Source: Bacteroidetes bacterium UBA3022
Lineage (GTDB): Bacteria > Bacteroidota > Bacteroidia > Chitinophagales > BACL12
DNA length: 21,937 nt
Direction: 5' to 3'
NCBI GenBank assembly: GCA_002346225.1
Contig: DDYY01000047.1
Coordinates: 607-22,543 of the forward strand
The notes beneath the pieces were generated by a model. It did no database searches, was not told the DNA's origin, and saw nothing but the letters and a program-made list of their open reading frames with translations. Shown here piece by piece: positions 1-7,533 of this stretch. The position numbers and the translations under genes were made by a program. Each line of letters begins with the position of its first letter. The first letter of the stretch is position 1.

Positions 1-2
1 TT

Positions 3-2165
3 TGCGATTCCTTTTCCAGCTATACCGGGTTTGCAGATTATGTAGAACAGGAAGTGCTGACTTCCAATGTCCGACCCGTAGTACTGGATGTAGGTATGGA
101 AGCCATTACTGCTGAATTAACGGCCATCACCATCGAGAGCGAAGGGTTCAAACGAACGGCAGAAACGCCGCTATCCCTGCGCACTTTCAGCTATGCCGAA
201 GCGCAGCGCATGCCGGGCGCCATCCTCGATTTATCCAAAGTCATTCAAAGCTATCCGGGGGTATTGCCCAAATCTACTTTTGGGTACAACATCGTAATCC
301 GCGGTGGCAATAGCTCCGAAAATGTGTACTTCCTCGATGGTATCCCCATTCCCTCCATTACCCACTTCAATGTTCAGGGAGCAAGCGGTGGTCCCAACGG
401 ACTGGTGAATCTGGACTTTGTCCGCAATATAGACCTCTACACAGCTGCCTTTCCCGCTGCCAGGGGAGGTGCGTTGAGTGGTGTCATGGAAATTCACCAG
501 CGGGATGGGCGCAGTGACCGTCTGGGCGCAAGACTGACGCTCGGAGCTACCGACATTGGAGCAACGCTCGAGGGTCCTATGGGTGAGCGCTCGAATTATA
601 TCGTTTCAGGAAGGTATTCCTTCTCCCAATATTTACTGCGTGCCATCGGTGTGCCGGTGCTGCCTACCTATACCGATTTCCAATACCGCCAGCGCATACG
701 GCTGGATGAAAAGAATGAACTCGTGCTCGTGGCCATCGGTGCCAGCGATATTTATAGACTGAATACCGAAGCCGAAGAATCCGATGCTTTGCTTTACAAC
801 ATCGGCTACATTCCCGAGGGCGATCAGCAGCAGTTTACCGGTGGCATCAACTACAAGCACTACCTCCAGAATTCTTACTATAATGTGGTAATCAGTCACA
901 CATCCTTCAACAACAACGCCGACAAGTTCCGCAACAACAGCGGACTGGAGGAAGACCGCCTGCTGCGCTACCGCTCGGGTGTGGGTAAGCAGCATTTTCG
1001 CGTGGAGCAGAAGTTGTTCTTCGGGGAGAATGAACTTACCTACGGCATAGTAGGGGAGCGACTGGCGGGTGAATACGACATCTTTGGCTACAATGTCCGC
1101 GCTACGGGCATCGATACCGCTGACGCCATCAACCAACTCGACCTGCTTTCCTATGGTTACTTTATCAGCGCCGGTCGGAATTTCTTCGGCGGCAAACTGG
1201 TGGCCAACGGTGGAATCAGGGGCGATGCCAATAACTTCAACAGCGCGATGGGCAATCCCATCGACCAGTTTTCTCCCCGGCTCGCATTGAGCTGGCGACT
1301 GAATGAGCAGTTCAGCATCAACGGTTCCACGGGCATCTACTATCAGCAACCCGATCCCATCATCATGGCTTTTGCTGATGCCGCCACTGCCGATGGCCTT
1401 CTATACATGCGTTCGCCGCAGGTGGCACTGGGCGCAGAGCACCGCAATGCTGATCATTACAGGGTGAGCATTGAAGGTTTTTACAAGCAATACAACGACT
1501 ATCCCTTCCTGCTGACCGACAGCATTGCGTATGCCAATGCCATTGCCGATTATGTGGTGGTGGGCAACCAGCCGACAGCATCCATCGGAGAGGGACGCGC
1601 CTATGGTATGGAAGTATACGTGCAGCAAAAACTGCGCAGCAACTACTGGTGGATGGCTTCCTACACCTACAGTGTGAGTGAGTTTCAGGATAAAAACGGC
1701 GAATACCGCCCGTCTGTCTGGGACAGCCGCCATTTCATCAGCCTGACCGCCGGAAAAACCTGGGGTAAGAACTGGCAGGTGGGAGCGCGCTGGAGATATT
1801 CCAGTGGAACGCCCTACACGCCTTATCATACCATCACATCCTCCCTCATCAGCAACTGGCAAGTGGCCAACAGGGGGATTTTTGATTTCGAAAGACTCAA
1901 TGAAAACAGATTGCCGGCCTTCCATGTGCTGGATCTGCGCCTCGATAAACGCTGGGCCTTTGACAGAAGTAACCTCAACGTATTCATCGATATTCAGAAT
2001 GCCTATCGTTCCGGTATTGCCCTTTTACCTTACCTGACGACAGTGAATGATGCCGACTTTAATCCGGTGGTCAACGCTGAAGACCCTTCGAGATACGACC
2101 TACAGCTCATCAACAGCGATACGGGACGCACGCTCACGACATTGGGAGTGGTCATGGAGTTTTAA
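3..2165 (+). CDS. TonB-dependent outer-membrane receptor, 5'-truncated by window edge
   Basis: The reading frame is open to the left edge, so the signal peptide and first part of the protein are missing. The GTG at 54 is an internal Val codon, not a convincing start. The first ~40 visible residues look like the end of a carboxypeptidase-regulatory-like domain (GFADYVEQEV ... VGMEAITAELTAITI). A plug domain follows at about residues 60-185 of the visible part, with the typical GAILDLSKVIQSYPGV, NIVIRGG and VYFLDGIPIP segments. The rest is a ~500-residue beta barrel rich in aromatic strands, ending in Phe (TTLGVVMEF) as outer-membrane barrels do. The family imports siderophores, vitamins or oligomers using TonB energy; the substrate cannot be read here. 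No SusD-like partner follows; the next gene is convergent. Family assignment is secure, substrate unknown. Confidence 0.93.
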   Translation, partial: CDSFSSYTGFADYVEQEVLTSNVRPVVLDVGMEAITAELTAITIESEGFKRTAETPLSLRTFSYAEAQRMPGAILDLSKVIQSYPGVLPKSTFGYNIVIRGGNSSENVYFLDGIPIPSITHFNVQGASGGPNGLVNLDFVRNIDLYTAAFPAARGGALSGVMEIHQRDGRSDRLGARLTLGATDIGATLEGPMGERSNYIVSGRYSFSQYLLRAIGVPVLPTYTDFQYRQRIRLDEKNELVLVAIGASDIYRLNTEAEESDALLYNIGYIPEGDQQQFTGGINYKHYLQNSYYNVVISHTSFNNNADKFRNNSGLEEDRLLRYRSGVGKQHFRVEQKLFFGENELTYGIVGERLAGEYDIFGYNVRATGIDTADAINQLDLLSYGYFISAGRNFFGGKLVANGGIRGDANNFNSAMGNPIDQFSPRLALSWRLNEQFSINGSTGIYYQQPDPIIMAFADAATADGLLYMRSPQVALGAEHRNADHYRVSIEGFYKQYNDYPFLLTDSIAYANAIADYVVVGNQPTASIGEGRAYGMEVYVQQKLRSNYWWMASYTYSVSEFQDKNGEYRPSVWDSRHFISLTAGKTWGKNWQVGARWRYSSGTPYTPYHTITSSLISNWQVANRGIFDFERLNENRLPAFHVLDLRLDKRWAFDRSNLNVFIDIQNAYRSGIALLPYLTTVNDADFNPVVNAEDPSRYDLQLINSDTGRTLTTLGVVMEF

Positions 2166-2196
2166 GGAAACCAATAAAAGGAAGCGCGCAATCGGA

Positions 2197-3156
2197 TCAA
2201 TTATTAACCATGTCCGGATCGCCCATTTTGCCTTCCTGGTAGTTGCGTATACAGCGGCGTATCTCGTCTTCGGTGTTCATCACGAAAGGACCGTAGGAGT
2301 AAACCGGCTCATTGAATGGTTGTCCTCCGAGCACCAGGAATGCAGCTCCGTTTTCGCTGAAAAGTTCAATATCGGAGGCGCCTCGCTGGTAGAGTGCTAC
2401 CTGATTGGCTTTCAGACTGCGCTGCCCTTCCAGTTCCAGCTGTCCTTCAATGGCGTAAATAAATGCATTGTGTGTAGGCTCGGTAGGTATGGTCATTTTA
2501 GCGCCGGGTTTCAGTGTTATGTGGTAGTAAAATGCCGGCGACAGCAGTTTGATCTTGCTTTTGACGCCCATCAGTTCACCTAAAACCACCTTGGCATCAA
2601 ATGCATCGGTGTGCAGCTCATCCATGTCCTTTTCCCTGAAAACACTGGTGGTGGGATCTACCCATTTATAGGCAGCGGGCATATTCAGCCAAATCTGAAA
2701 ACCATGATAGGTACCGCCCTTATCGTGGAGCAGCTGGCCGGTCTCTTCCATATGGATGGCACCTTTGCCTGAACTGAACATCATAAATTCACCCTTGGAT
2801 ACCTGAAAGTCGTAATTCAGACTGTCCTTATGGTGGCCGCTCCCGGAAAGGAAATAGGTGGTGGGTATTACTCCTGCGTGCGGGTGGGCATTCACCCTCA
2901 GCGGCTCGGAACCTGGACGAAGGTCAACAGGACCAAATTCATCGAACATAACATAGGGAGAAACATAGTCCAGGTGATCGCCCGCAAAAGCCCTTAGAAT
3001 AGGCAAGGTACCGACCTTCGTGCGGTCGGAGTTGAGGATGCGGTACACCTTGCGGTCATTGGATTGATTAAATAACCCTGATGCCTTTACAATAGAAGGT
3101 ACTGCAATAGTAGCACCCAGTATGGCAGATCCTTTTATGAATTCTTTTCTGGTCAT
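2197..3156 (-). CDS. Pirin family cupin protein with N-terminal Tat-like export signal
   Basis: This 319-residue product is a two-domain cupin of the pirin family (some members are quercetin 2,3-dioxygenases or redox/iron sensors). The four pirin metal ligands are present: His91 and His93 in NAHPHAGV, His135 and Glu137 in GAIHMEETG. The start is ATG 3156, not the longer frame from 3279, because a perfect -7 promoter box lies at 3172-3179, downstream of that longer start. The N-terminus MTRKEFIKGSAILGATIAVP resembles a Tat signal (consensus S/T-R-R-x-F-L-K) with Lys in place of the second Arg, followed by a hydrophobic stretch. Most pirins are cytoplasmic, so this one is probably periplasmic or membrane-attached. 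The gene is convergent with the receptor gene and divergent from the peptidase gene. Its substrate is unknown. Confidence 0.9.
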   Translation of the reverse strand: MTRKEFIKGSAILGATIAVPSIVKASGLFNQSNDRKVYRILNSDRTKVGTLPILRAFAGDHLDYVSPYVMFDEFGPVDLRPGSEPLRVNAHPHAGVIPTTYFLSGSGHHKDSLNYDFQVSKGEFMMFSSGKGAIHMEETGQLLHDKGGTYHGFQIWLNMPAAYKWVDPTTSVFREKDMDELHTDAFDAKVVLGELMGVKSKIKLLSPAFYYHITLKPGAKMTIPTEPTHNAFIYAIEGQLELEGQRSLKANQVALYQRGASDIELFSENGAAFLVLGGQPFNEPVYSYGPFVMNTEDEIRRCIRNYQEGKMGDPDMVNN

Positions 3157-3171
3157 GATTAATGGCTGTAA

Positions 3172-3179
3172 CAAATCTA
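3172..3179 (-). promoter_or_regulatory. Predicted -7 promoter box of the pirin gene
   Basis: On the minus strand this reads TAGATTTG, a perfect match to the Bacteroidota -7 consensus TAnnTTTG. It lies 15 bases before ATG 3156. No -33 TTG was found at a 17-23 base distance. It supports the shorter pirin start. Confidence 0.5.
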
Positions 3180-3277
3180 TTAAAAGAAGGTTTGAATTCC
3201 CGGGAACGGAATGGCCGGCAACGCCACGAACTGCAGAAATTCTCCGGAAAACTTTAAATTGCCGTAAATTCATTCCC

Positions 3278-5071
3278 ATGCGCCAGTTTTTCTTTTTGCT
3301 ATTGTTAACCGGATGGAGCGCCAGTGCTCAGGTGAATATTCAGGTAAGCAGCACGGAGGTCGACAATATCCTGAGGGGTAACTACAATGCTGCCGATTAT
3401 GCTGCTCCCTTTGAGGTGAGTGATCATCAGTTTATTATCTGCAATATCAACAGCGAAGTTTCTGTCGACAGCCTCGCCGCTGATCTGGCTGTGCTGGCAT
3501 CTTTCCAGAACAGAAACACCTATTCGGATACCCTGTCAGAAACATTTGGAATAGGGGCCGCCACCCGCTGGGTGTATGACAAATTCCAGGCTATCAGCGC
3601 CAATAACAGCAATCGCCTGCGGCCGGCATACATGTCGTGGGAGCAACCCGGGGGACTTTGCGATACCTGGATAGGTGACGGACCGTTTAAAAACACGTTT
3701 GCCGTATTACCGGGGTCTGATCCCGATAACAACGAGCTGGTAATTATAGCCGCACACATGGATAGCCGTTGTGATGATGTTTGCGATATCGATTGCCTGG
3801 CCGAGGGCATGGAAGACAATGCCAGCGGAACCGCCCTGGTACTGGAACTGGCGCGGGTAATGGCGCCATTTTCCTTCCGGCAAACGATTGTATTCCTGGT
3901 TACCTCCGGCGAGGAACAGGGGCTGTACGGAGCCAATTCCTTTGCTGACTATTGCAATGCTGAGGACATTCCTATCCGCCAGGTGCAAAACAACGATATT
4001 GTGGGCGGCATTATCTGCGGCGAAACTTCCTCCCCGCCATCCTGCACCGAACCGGGTTCCATCGATAGCATGACAGTGCGGATTTTTGCCAATACCAGCC
4101 CCTTACAGGAGCACCTGAATTTTTCCAGGTATGTAGAATACATCTACCACGAAAAACTGGAAACGCTGATGCAGGTACCCATGACCATTGCCGTGCAAAG
4201 CCAGGAAGACCGCACGGGCCGGGGTGGGGATCATATTCCTTTCCGGGAGAATGGCTTCACAGCTGTGCGCTTTACGTCGGCCAACGAGCACGGCGACGGC
4301 TCCCCCGATGCCACATATACAGACCGGCAGCACACGTCCGATGATGTGCTGGGGGTGGATACAGATGGAGATGCTATAATCGACAGCTTTTTCGTTTCAT
4401 TCACCTATCTGCAGCGCAATACCATAATCAACGGAACTATGGCTGCACTGGGGGGATTGGCTCCTCCGGTTCCTGTGTGGGAGCTGATAGATGACCCTGC
4501 AGGGCTTATTGTCGATATAACGGAGCCACTGGAAGGTATGGAGTACCGCGTGGCCGTGCGCACCGGAGGATCCGATTTATGGGAACAGGTGTACCGTACC
4601 GATACCACCTGGTTCATTGTTCCGGGACAGGAAGCCGGCACCATGTATTTCGTAAGTGTAGCTGCCGTCAACAGCGACGGAATTACCGGTCTATTCAGTC
4701 GTGAATTTTTTAAAACCAGCGATGCCACTACAGAAAGTGCTCCGGTAGATGATCTGGCATTTGCATTTAATTGCGATGGTAGTCAAATTAATAACCAACA
4801 GAATATCAGTACTATAGAGCTTAATATTTATCCTAACCCTTCAAGTGGATCTGCGGTATTCAGCTGGTACTGGCCGGAGGATATATCGGCGAACCAGGTC
4901 ACCCTTTGGATTTCAGATTTGCGTGGTAACATCGTGGATAAAGAGACCTGGCATCTTGTTGCCGGGCAGCAGGAACGTACCTACGATGGCCGTCTGCCGG
5001 CCGGTATCTACAACTGTACCCTGCTGGCAAATAACAGGGTAGTGGCTGTCAAAAGATGGGTGGTACAATGA
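3278..5071 (+). CDS. Secreted M28 family zinc metallopeptidase with T9SS sorting domain
   Basis: This 597-residue exported aminopeptidase-like enzyme probably releases amino acids or dipeptides outside the cell. The start ATG 3278 begins a clear signal peptide (MRQFFFLLLLTGWSASAQ). The frame extends upstream to 3122, but that would place the signal peptide internally. M28 metal and catalytic residues can be followed: His160 (AAHMDSR), Asp180 (MEDNASG), Glu212/Glu213 (SGEEQGLYG), Asp240 (NNDIVGG) and His352 in RQHTSDDV, matching the family YHTPxDT motif. A DTDGDAIID motif at 361-369 looks like a calcium loop. Residues ~400-530 look like a fibronectin-III-type domain. The C-terminus (LNIYPNPSSG to RWVVQ) is a type A T9SS sorting domain, which is removed on export. 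Its 3' end lies two bases from the convergent channel gene. Confidence 0.93.
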   Translation: MRQFFFLLLLTGWSASAQVNIQVSSTEVDNILRGNYNAADYAAPFEVSDHQFIICNINSEVSVDSLAADLAVLASFQNRNTYSDTLSETFGIGAATRWVYDKFQAISANNSNRLRPAYMSWEQPGGLCDTWIGDGPFKNTFAVLPGSDPDNNELVIIAAHMDSRCDDVCDIDCLAEGMEDNASGTALVLELARVMAPFSFRQTIVFLVTSGEEQGLYGANSFADYCNAEDIPIRQVQNNDIVGGIICGETSSPPSCTEPGSIDSMTVRIFANTSPLQEHLNFSRYVEYIYHEKLETLMQVPMTIAVQSQEDRTGRGGDHIPFRENGFTAVRFTSANEHGDGSPDATYTDRQHTSDDVLGVDTDGDAIIDSFFVSFTYLQRNTIINGTMAALGGLAPPVPVWELIDDPAGLIVDITEPLEGMEYRVAVRTGGSDLWEQVYRTDTTWFIVPGQEAGTMYFVSVAAVNSDGITGLFSREFFKTSDATTESAPVDDLAFAFNCDGSQINNQQNISTIELNIYPNPSSGSAVFSWYWPEDISANQVTLWISDLRGNIVDKETWHLVAGQQERTYDGRLPAGIYNCTLLANNRVVAVKRWVVQ

Positions 5072-5073
5072 GC

Positions 5074-6327
5074 TCAGCCTTTTGAGGGCAACACCGATTT
5101 TAAGTCAGCAATATCTCCCGAAGTAGGTATCTGGGCAATCTCCAGATCGAAGTAAGTGGCTGCTGCCAATACATGATCCATGATATCGCTTTGAATGTTT
5201 TCGTATTCTATCCACTTGATAGTATTGGCGAAGCAATATATCTCCAGCGGCAATCCCTTTTCATCAGGGGCGAGTTGGCGGACCATAGTCGTAAAATTGT
5301 GGTTCAGCTTGCGGTGTTGCTTCAGGTAGGCCTGCAGGTAATTGCGGAATAATCCGATATTGGTATAGCGCGTATCAGATGGACCTTTGATGCTGGCCGG
5401 GTCGGGAAAGGTCATGGTGGCGACGTAGTCTTTCATGACATCGAGCTGCCGGATTTTTTCGATAAAAGCTGCATCGGCATAGCGTATGCGGCTCTGCTTG
5501 AGCACTACTGCTCTTTTAATCCGTCGCGCGCCGGTCTCGCTCATGCCCCTCCAGTTCTTGAAACTGTTAGATATAAAGGCATAGGTGGGCACGGTGGTGA
5601 TGGTATTGTCGAAGTTGCGGATTTTCACGGTGGTGAGGTTGATGTTCATCACATCACCATCGGCGCCATAGTCCTTCATTTCTACCCAGTCACCCACACG
5701 AATCATATCATTGGCTGCCATCTGGATACTGGCTACCAGTCCCAATAAAGTATCCTTGAATATCAGTAATAAGATAGCCGTCATAGCACCTACGGCACCG
5801 AACAGTGATAAGGCGTCCTTTCCAAGCAGCACAGAAAGTATCAGCAGACCACTAATCAGGTAGTTCAGGATTTTACCCAATTGGATGAAACTGGCTATCG
5901 GCTTGTCTTTGTACACCTCAAACTGGCTGATAATGGTTTCTACTGCATTCAGGATAGCCGTAATAACCAGCATAACCGAAAAGATGACGATAATGGTAAC
6001 GAGGTCCTCCACATAAGGTACCATAGCAGGAAAATCTTTGAACACAAAGGGTGTGCTCGTGCCGATTACTGCAGCCGGGGCAAGGTAAGCCAGCGGATGA
6101 AACACCTTATTGGTGAGAAAAATATCATCCCAGGTGTTGCTGGTAGAGTGAATGATTTTTTTGATTACCCGCAGCAGCACATACCGCGTGAGGAAATAGA
6201 TAATACCGCTGGCGAGCAGGGTGATAAAGAATAATATCAGGGTGGTGAGGTAGGGCAGGTTCACTTCCTGCACGCCCCAGCGGGTGAACAGGTCGTTCAG
6301 CATACTCCGTAAACTTGTGGGCGTCAT
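5074..6327 (-). CDS. ybdG: Mechanosensitive ion channel of the MscS superfamily, YbdG type
   Basis: This 417-residue inner-membrane channel protein closely resembles E. coli YbdG (415 residues), a miniconductance mechanosensitive channel that gives protection against osmotic downshock. About five hydrophobic segments lie at residues 27-50, 78-92, 106-126, 154-170 and 172-195. The pore-lining/MscS core follows (FGAVGAMTAILLLIFKD, then VGDWVEM at 211-217). The YbdG hallmark stretch YGADGDV ... ITTVPTY ... SFKNWRGMSETGARRIKR is present at 220-272. The start is ATG 6327, but a promoter box ends only four bases before it. An alternative start is Met9 (ATG 6303), which would align better with the E. 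coli N-terminus. Confident on family; the symbol is by similarity. Confidence 0.9.
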   Translation of the reverse strand: MTPTSLRSMLNDLFTRWGVQEVNLPYLTTLILFFITLLASGIIYFLTRYVLLRVIKKIIHSTSNTWDDIFLTNKVFHPLAYLAPAAVIGTSTPFVFKDFPAMVPYVEDLVTIIVIFSVMLVITAILNAVETIISQFEVYKDKPIASFIQLGKILNYLISGLLILSVLLGKDALSLFGAVGAMTAILLLIFKDTLLGLVASIQMAANDMIRVGDWVEMKDYGADGDVMNINLTTVKIRNFDNTITTVPTYAFISNSFKNWRGMSETGARRIKRAVVLKQSRIRYADAAFIEKIRQLDVMKDYVATMTFPDPASIKGPSDTRYTNIGLFRNYLQAYLKQHRKLNHNFTTMVRQLAPDEKGLPLEIYCFANTIKWIEYENIQSDIMDHVLAAATYFDLEIAQIPTSGDIADLKSVLPSKG

Positions 6328-6331
6328 CCTG

Positions 6332-6360
6332 CAAAAGTACGATTTAGTGAGGGGGACAAA
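6332..6360 (-). promoter_or_regulatory. Predicted Bacteroidota promoter of ybdG
   Basis: On the minus strand, TTTG (6357-6360), a 17-base spacer and TACTTTTG (6332-6339) match the TTG-N17-23-TAnnTTTG consensus. This is the only box in the window with both elements. Only four bases separate it from ATG 6327, so transcription should begin at or just inside the start codon. Confidence 0.6.
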
Positions 6361-6374
6361 GTATTTAGAATAGA

Positions 6375-6413
6375 TAAATATAAAAAGGCAGCCATCCGTG
6401 CGGATGGCTGCCC
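6375..6413 (-). terminator. Intrinsic terminator of the hsp20 gene
   Basis: A perfect 12-base inverted repeat GGCAGCCATCCG / CGGATGGCTGCC (6387-6398 and 6401-6412) is separated by two bases. On the minus strand the hairpin is followed by TTTTTATATTTATC, a good uridine tract. It starts about 18 bases after the hsp20 stop codon. The plus strand has no T-tract after the stem, so termination is directional. Confidence 0.88.
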
Positions 6414-6431
6414 AATCAATTGTCGGACCGA

Positions 6432-6860
6432 TTAGGAAATGCTGATGGTGCGTTTCGCAGGCAGCAGCACATCTTCTTTTTTAGGAAGGAATACATGGAG
6501 AATGCCTTTGTCGTAGTGCGCCTCGATTTTGTCGGCATCAACAGCATCGGGTAAGGTGAATACCCTTTCGAAGTTGCCGGAACGGAACTCACGACGGGTA
6601 TAGTTCTCGGTTTTTTCTTCCTTGTTTTCCTCTTTAGATACGCTGACACTCAGCTGGTCTTTGTCCACACCGATGGTGAAATCTTCTTTTTCAAATCCGG
6701 GAACAGAAAAATCAAGTTGGAAATGTTTTTCGTGTTCGGATACATTGACGGCTGGACGGAAATTGGCAACATTTTCGGTCGGCCAGTTGCGGTTCCACAT
6801 TTCATCGAACATATTGAAAATGGTAGGAACGGCTGTCGGTTTTCTTCTTACTGTGATCAT
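6432..6860 (-). CDS. Small heat shock protein, Hsp20/alpha-crystallin family
   Basis: This 142-residue ATP-independent holdase chaperone binds unfolding proteins in the cytoplasm. ATG 6860 gives MITVRRKPTAVPTIFNMFDE, a normal aromatic-rich N-terminal arm; the frame upstream is just AT-rich leader. The alpha-crystallin domain runs over residues ~36-128, including FRPAVNV, FSVPGFEKEDF, YTRREF and the conserved GILHVFLPK near 119-127. The C-terminus ends with an I-x-I motif (ISI, 139-141) used for oligomer assembly. It is monocistronic, with its own terminator and an A-rich leader without a Shine-Dalgarno sequence. A short inverted repeat lies about 100 bases upstream. Confidence 0.95.
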   Translation of the reverse strand: MITVRRKPTAVPTIFNMFDEMWNRNWPTENVANFRPAVNVSEHEKHFQLDFSVPGFEKEDFTIGVDKDQLSVSVSKEENKEEKTENYTRREFRSGNFERVFTLPDAVDADKIEAHYDKGILHVFLPKKEDVLLPAKRTISIS

Positions 6861-6963
6861 GACTATTGTTTTTTGGTTATTGTTAATGATTACAACCACC
6901 ATCGAACAACTGATGTGCCACGCGACTTATTCGGACATAATTGCAGAAAATGCACATATGTTA

Positions 6964-6978
6964 CCGACAATCTGTCGG
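6964..6978. promoter_or_regulatory. Inverted repeat between phosphoesterase and hsp20 genes
   Basis: CCGACA-ATC-TGTCGG is a perfect 6-base inverted repeat with a 3-base centre. It lies 22 bases after the phosphoesterase stop and about 104 bases before hsp20 ATG 6860. It could be an operator for hsp20 or a weak hairpin at the end of the upstream transcript. There is no T-tract, and it is not the CIRCE sequence. Confidence 0.25.
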
Positions 6979-6999
6979 ATAGAGCAGCCTGTTGTCTGA

Positions 7000-7533
7000 C
7001 TAAATTTCAGTTGTGCCCGGTTGCATAGGAGGAGAGGAGCCCCTGGGACCCAGTTCAATAACCTCCAGCTGCTGAATGTCGCCTTCCTGCAACGCAAACC
7101 GCAGCATGGTGCGCATCTTATGGAAGCCGGAAATACCTGCTGCGCCGGGATTCATACAAAGCATCTTGTACTTCTGGTCGTATTGCACCTTCAGAATATG
7201 GCTATGTCCGCACACAAAAAGGCGGGGTGCTCTGGTGCGCAATATTTCCCGTACACGGGGATCGAATCGACCCGGATAACCACCTATATGGGTCATCCAC
7301 ACCGTAACACCTTCCACGGTAAACCGATTGTCCAGCGGAGCCAGTAGACGGATATCCTGACCATCGATATTGCCGTACACTGCCCGGAAAGTTTTTAGCA
7401 GGCGCAGTGCAGCAATGCTATCCAGTCGGCCTATATCACCTGCATGCCATACCTCATCTGCCTCAGCGGCGTAGGCGAGTATGCGTTCATCCATGTAGCC
7501 ATGGGTATCACTCAGCAGGAGTATTTTTTTCAC
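7000..7533 (-). CDS. YfcE/MJ0936-type metallophosphoesterase
   Basis: This 177-residue calcineurin-like phosphoesterase of the small YfcE/MJ0936 group hydrolyses phosphodiesters in family members; its natural substrate is unknown. All metal-binding motifs are present: Asp9 and His11 (LLSDTHGY), Asp33 (HAGDIG), Asn55 (YGNID), His82 (THIGGYPG), and His110 and His112 (CGHSHI). The start is GTG 7533: it overlaps the miaA stop as GTGA, lies seven bases after an unusually good GGAGG (7543-7547), and begins the conserved VKKILLLSDTHG strand. A longer frame to 7590 lies inside miaA. The overlap suggests translational coupling with miaA. Confidence 0.92.
   Translation of the reverse strand: MKKILLLSDTHGYMDERILAYAAEADEVWHAGDIGRLDSIAALRLLKTFRAVYGNIDGQDIRLLAPLDNRFTVEGVTVWMTHIGGYPGRFDPRVREILRTRAPRLFVCGHSHILKVQYDQKYKMLCMNPGAAGISGFHKMRTMLRFALQEGDIQQLEVIELGPRGSSPPMQPGTTEI

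Noticed and set aside
633..1349. A 238-codon minus-strand open frame inside the TonB receptor gene
   Set aside because: It is fully antisense to a well-supported gene; the translation has no family motif and a low-complexity Val/Ala/Ile composition typical of antisense frames.
2047..2583. A plus-strand frame of 178 codons crossing from the receptor end into the pirin gene
   Set aside because: It overlaps the receptor's last codons out of frame and then runs antisense to pirin; no recognisable domain.
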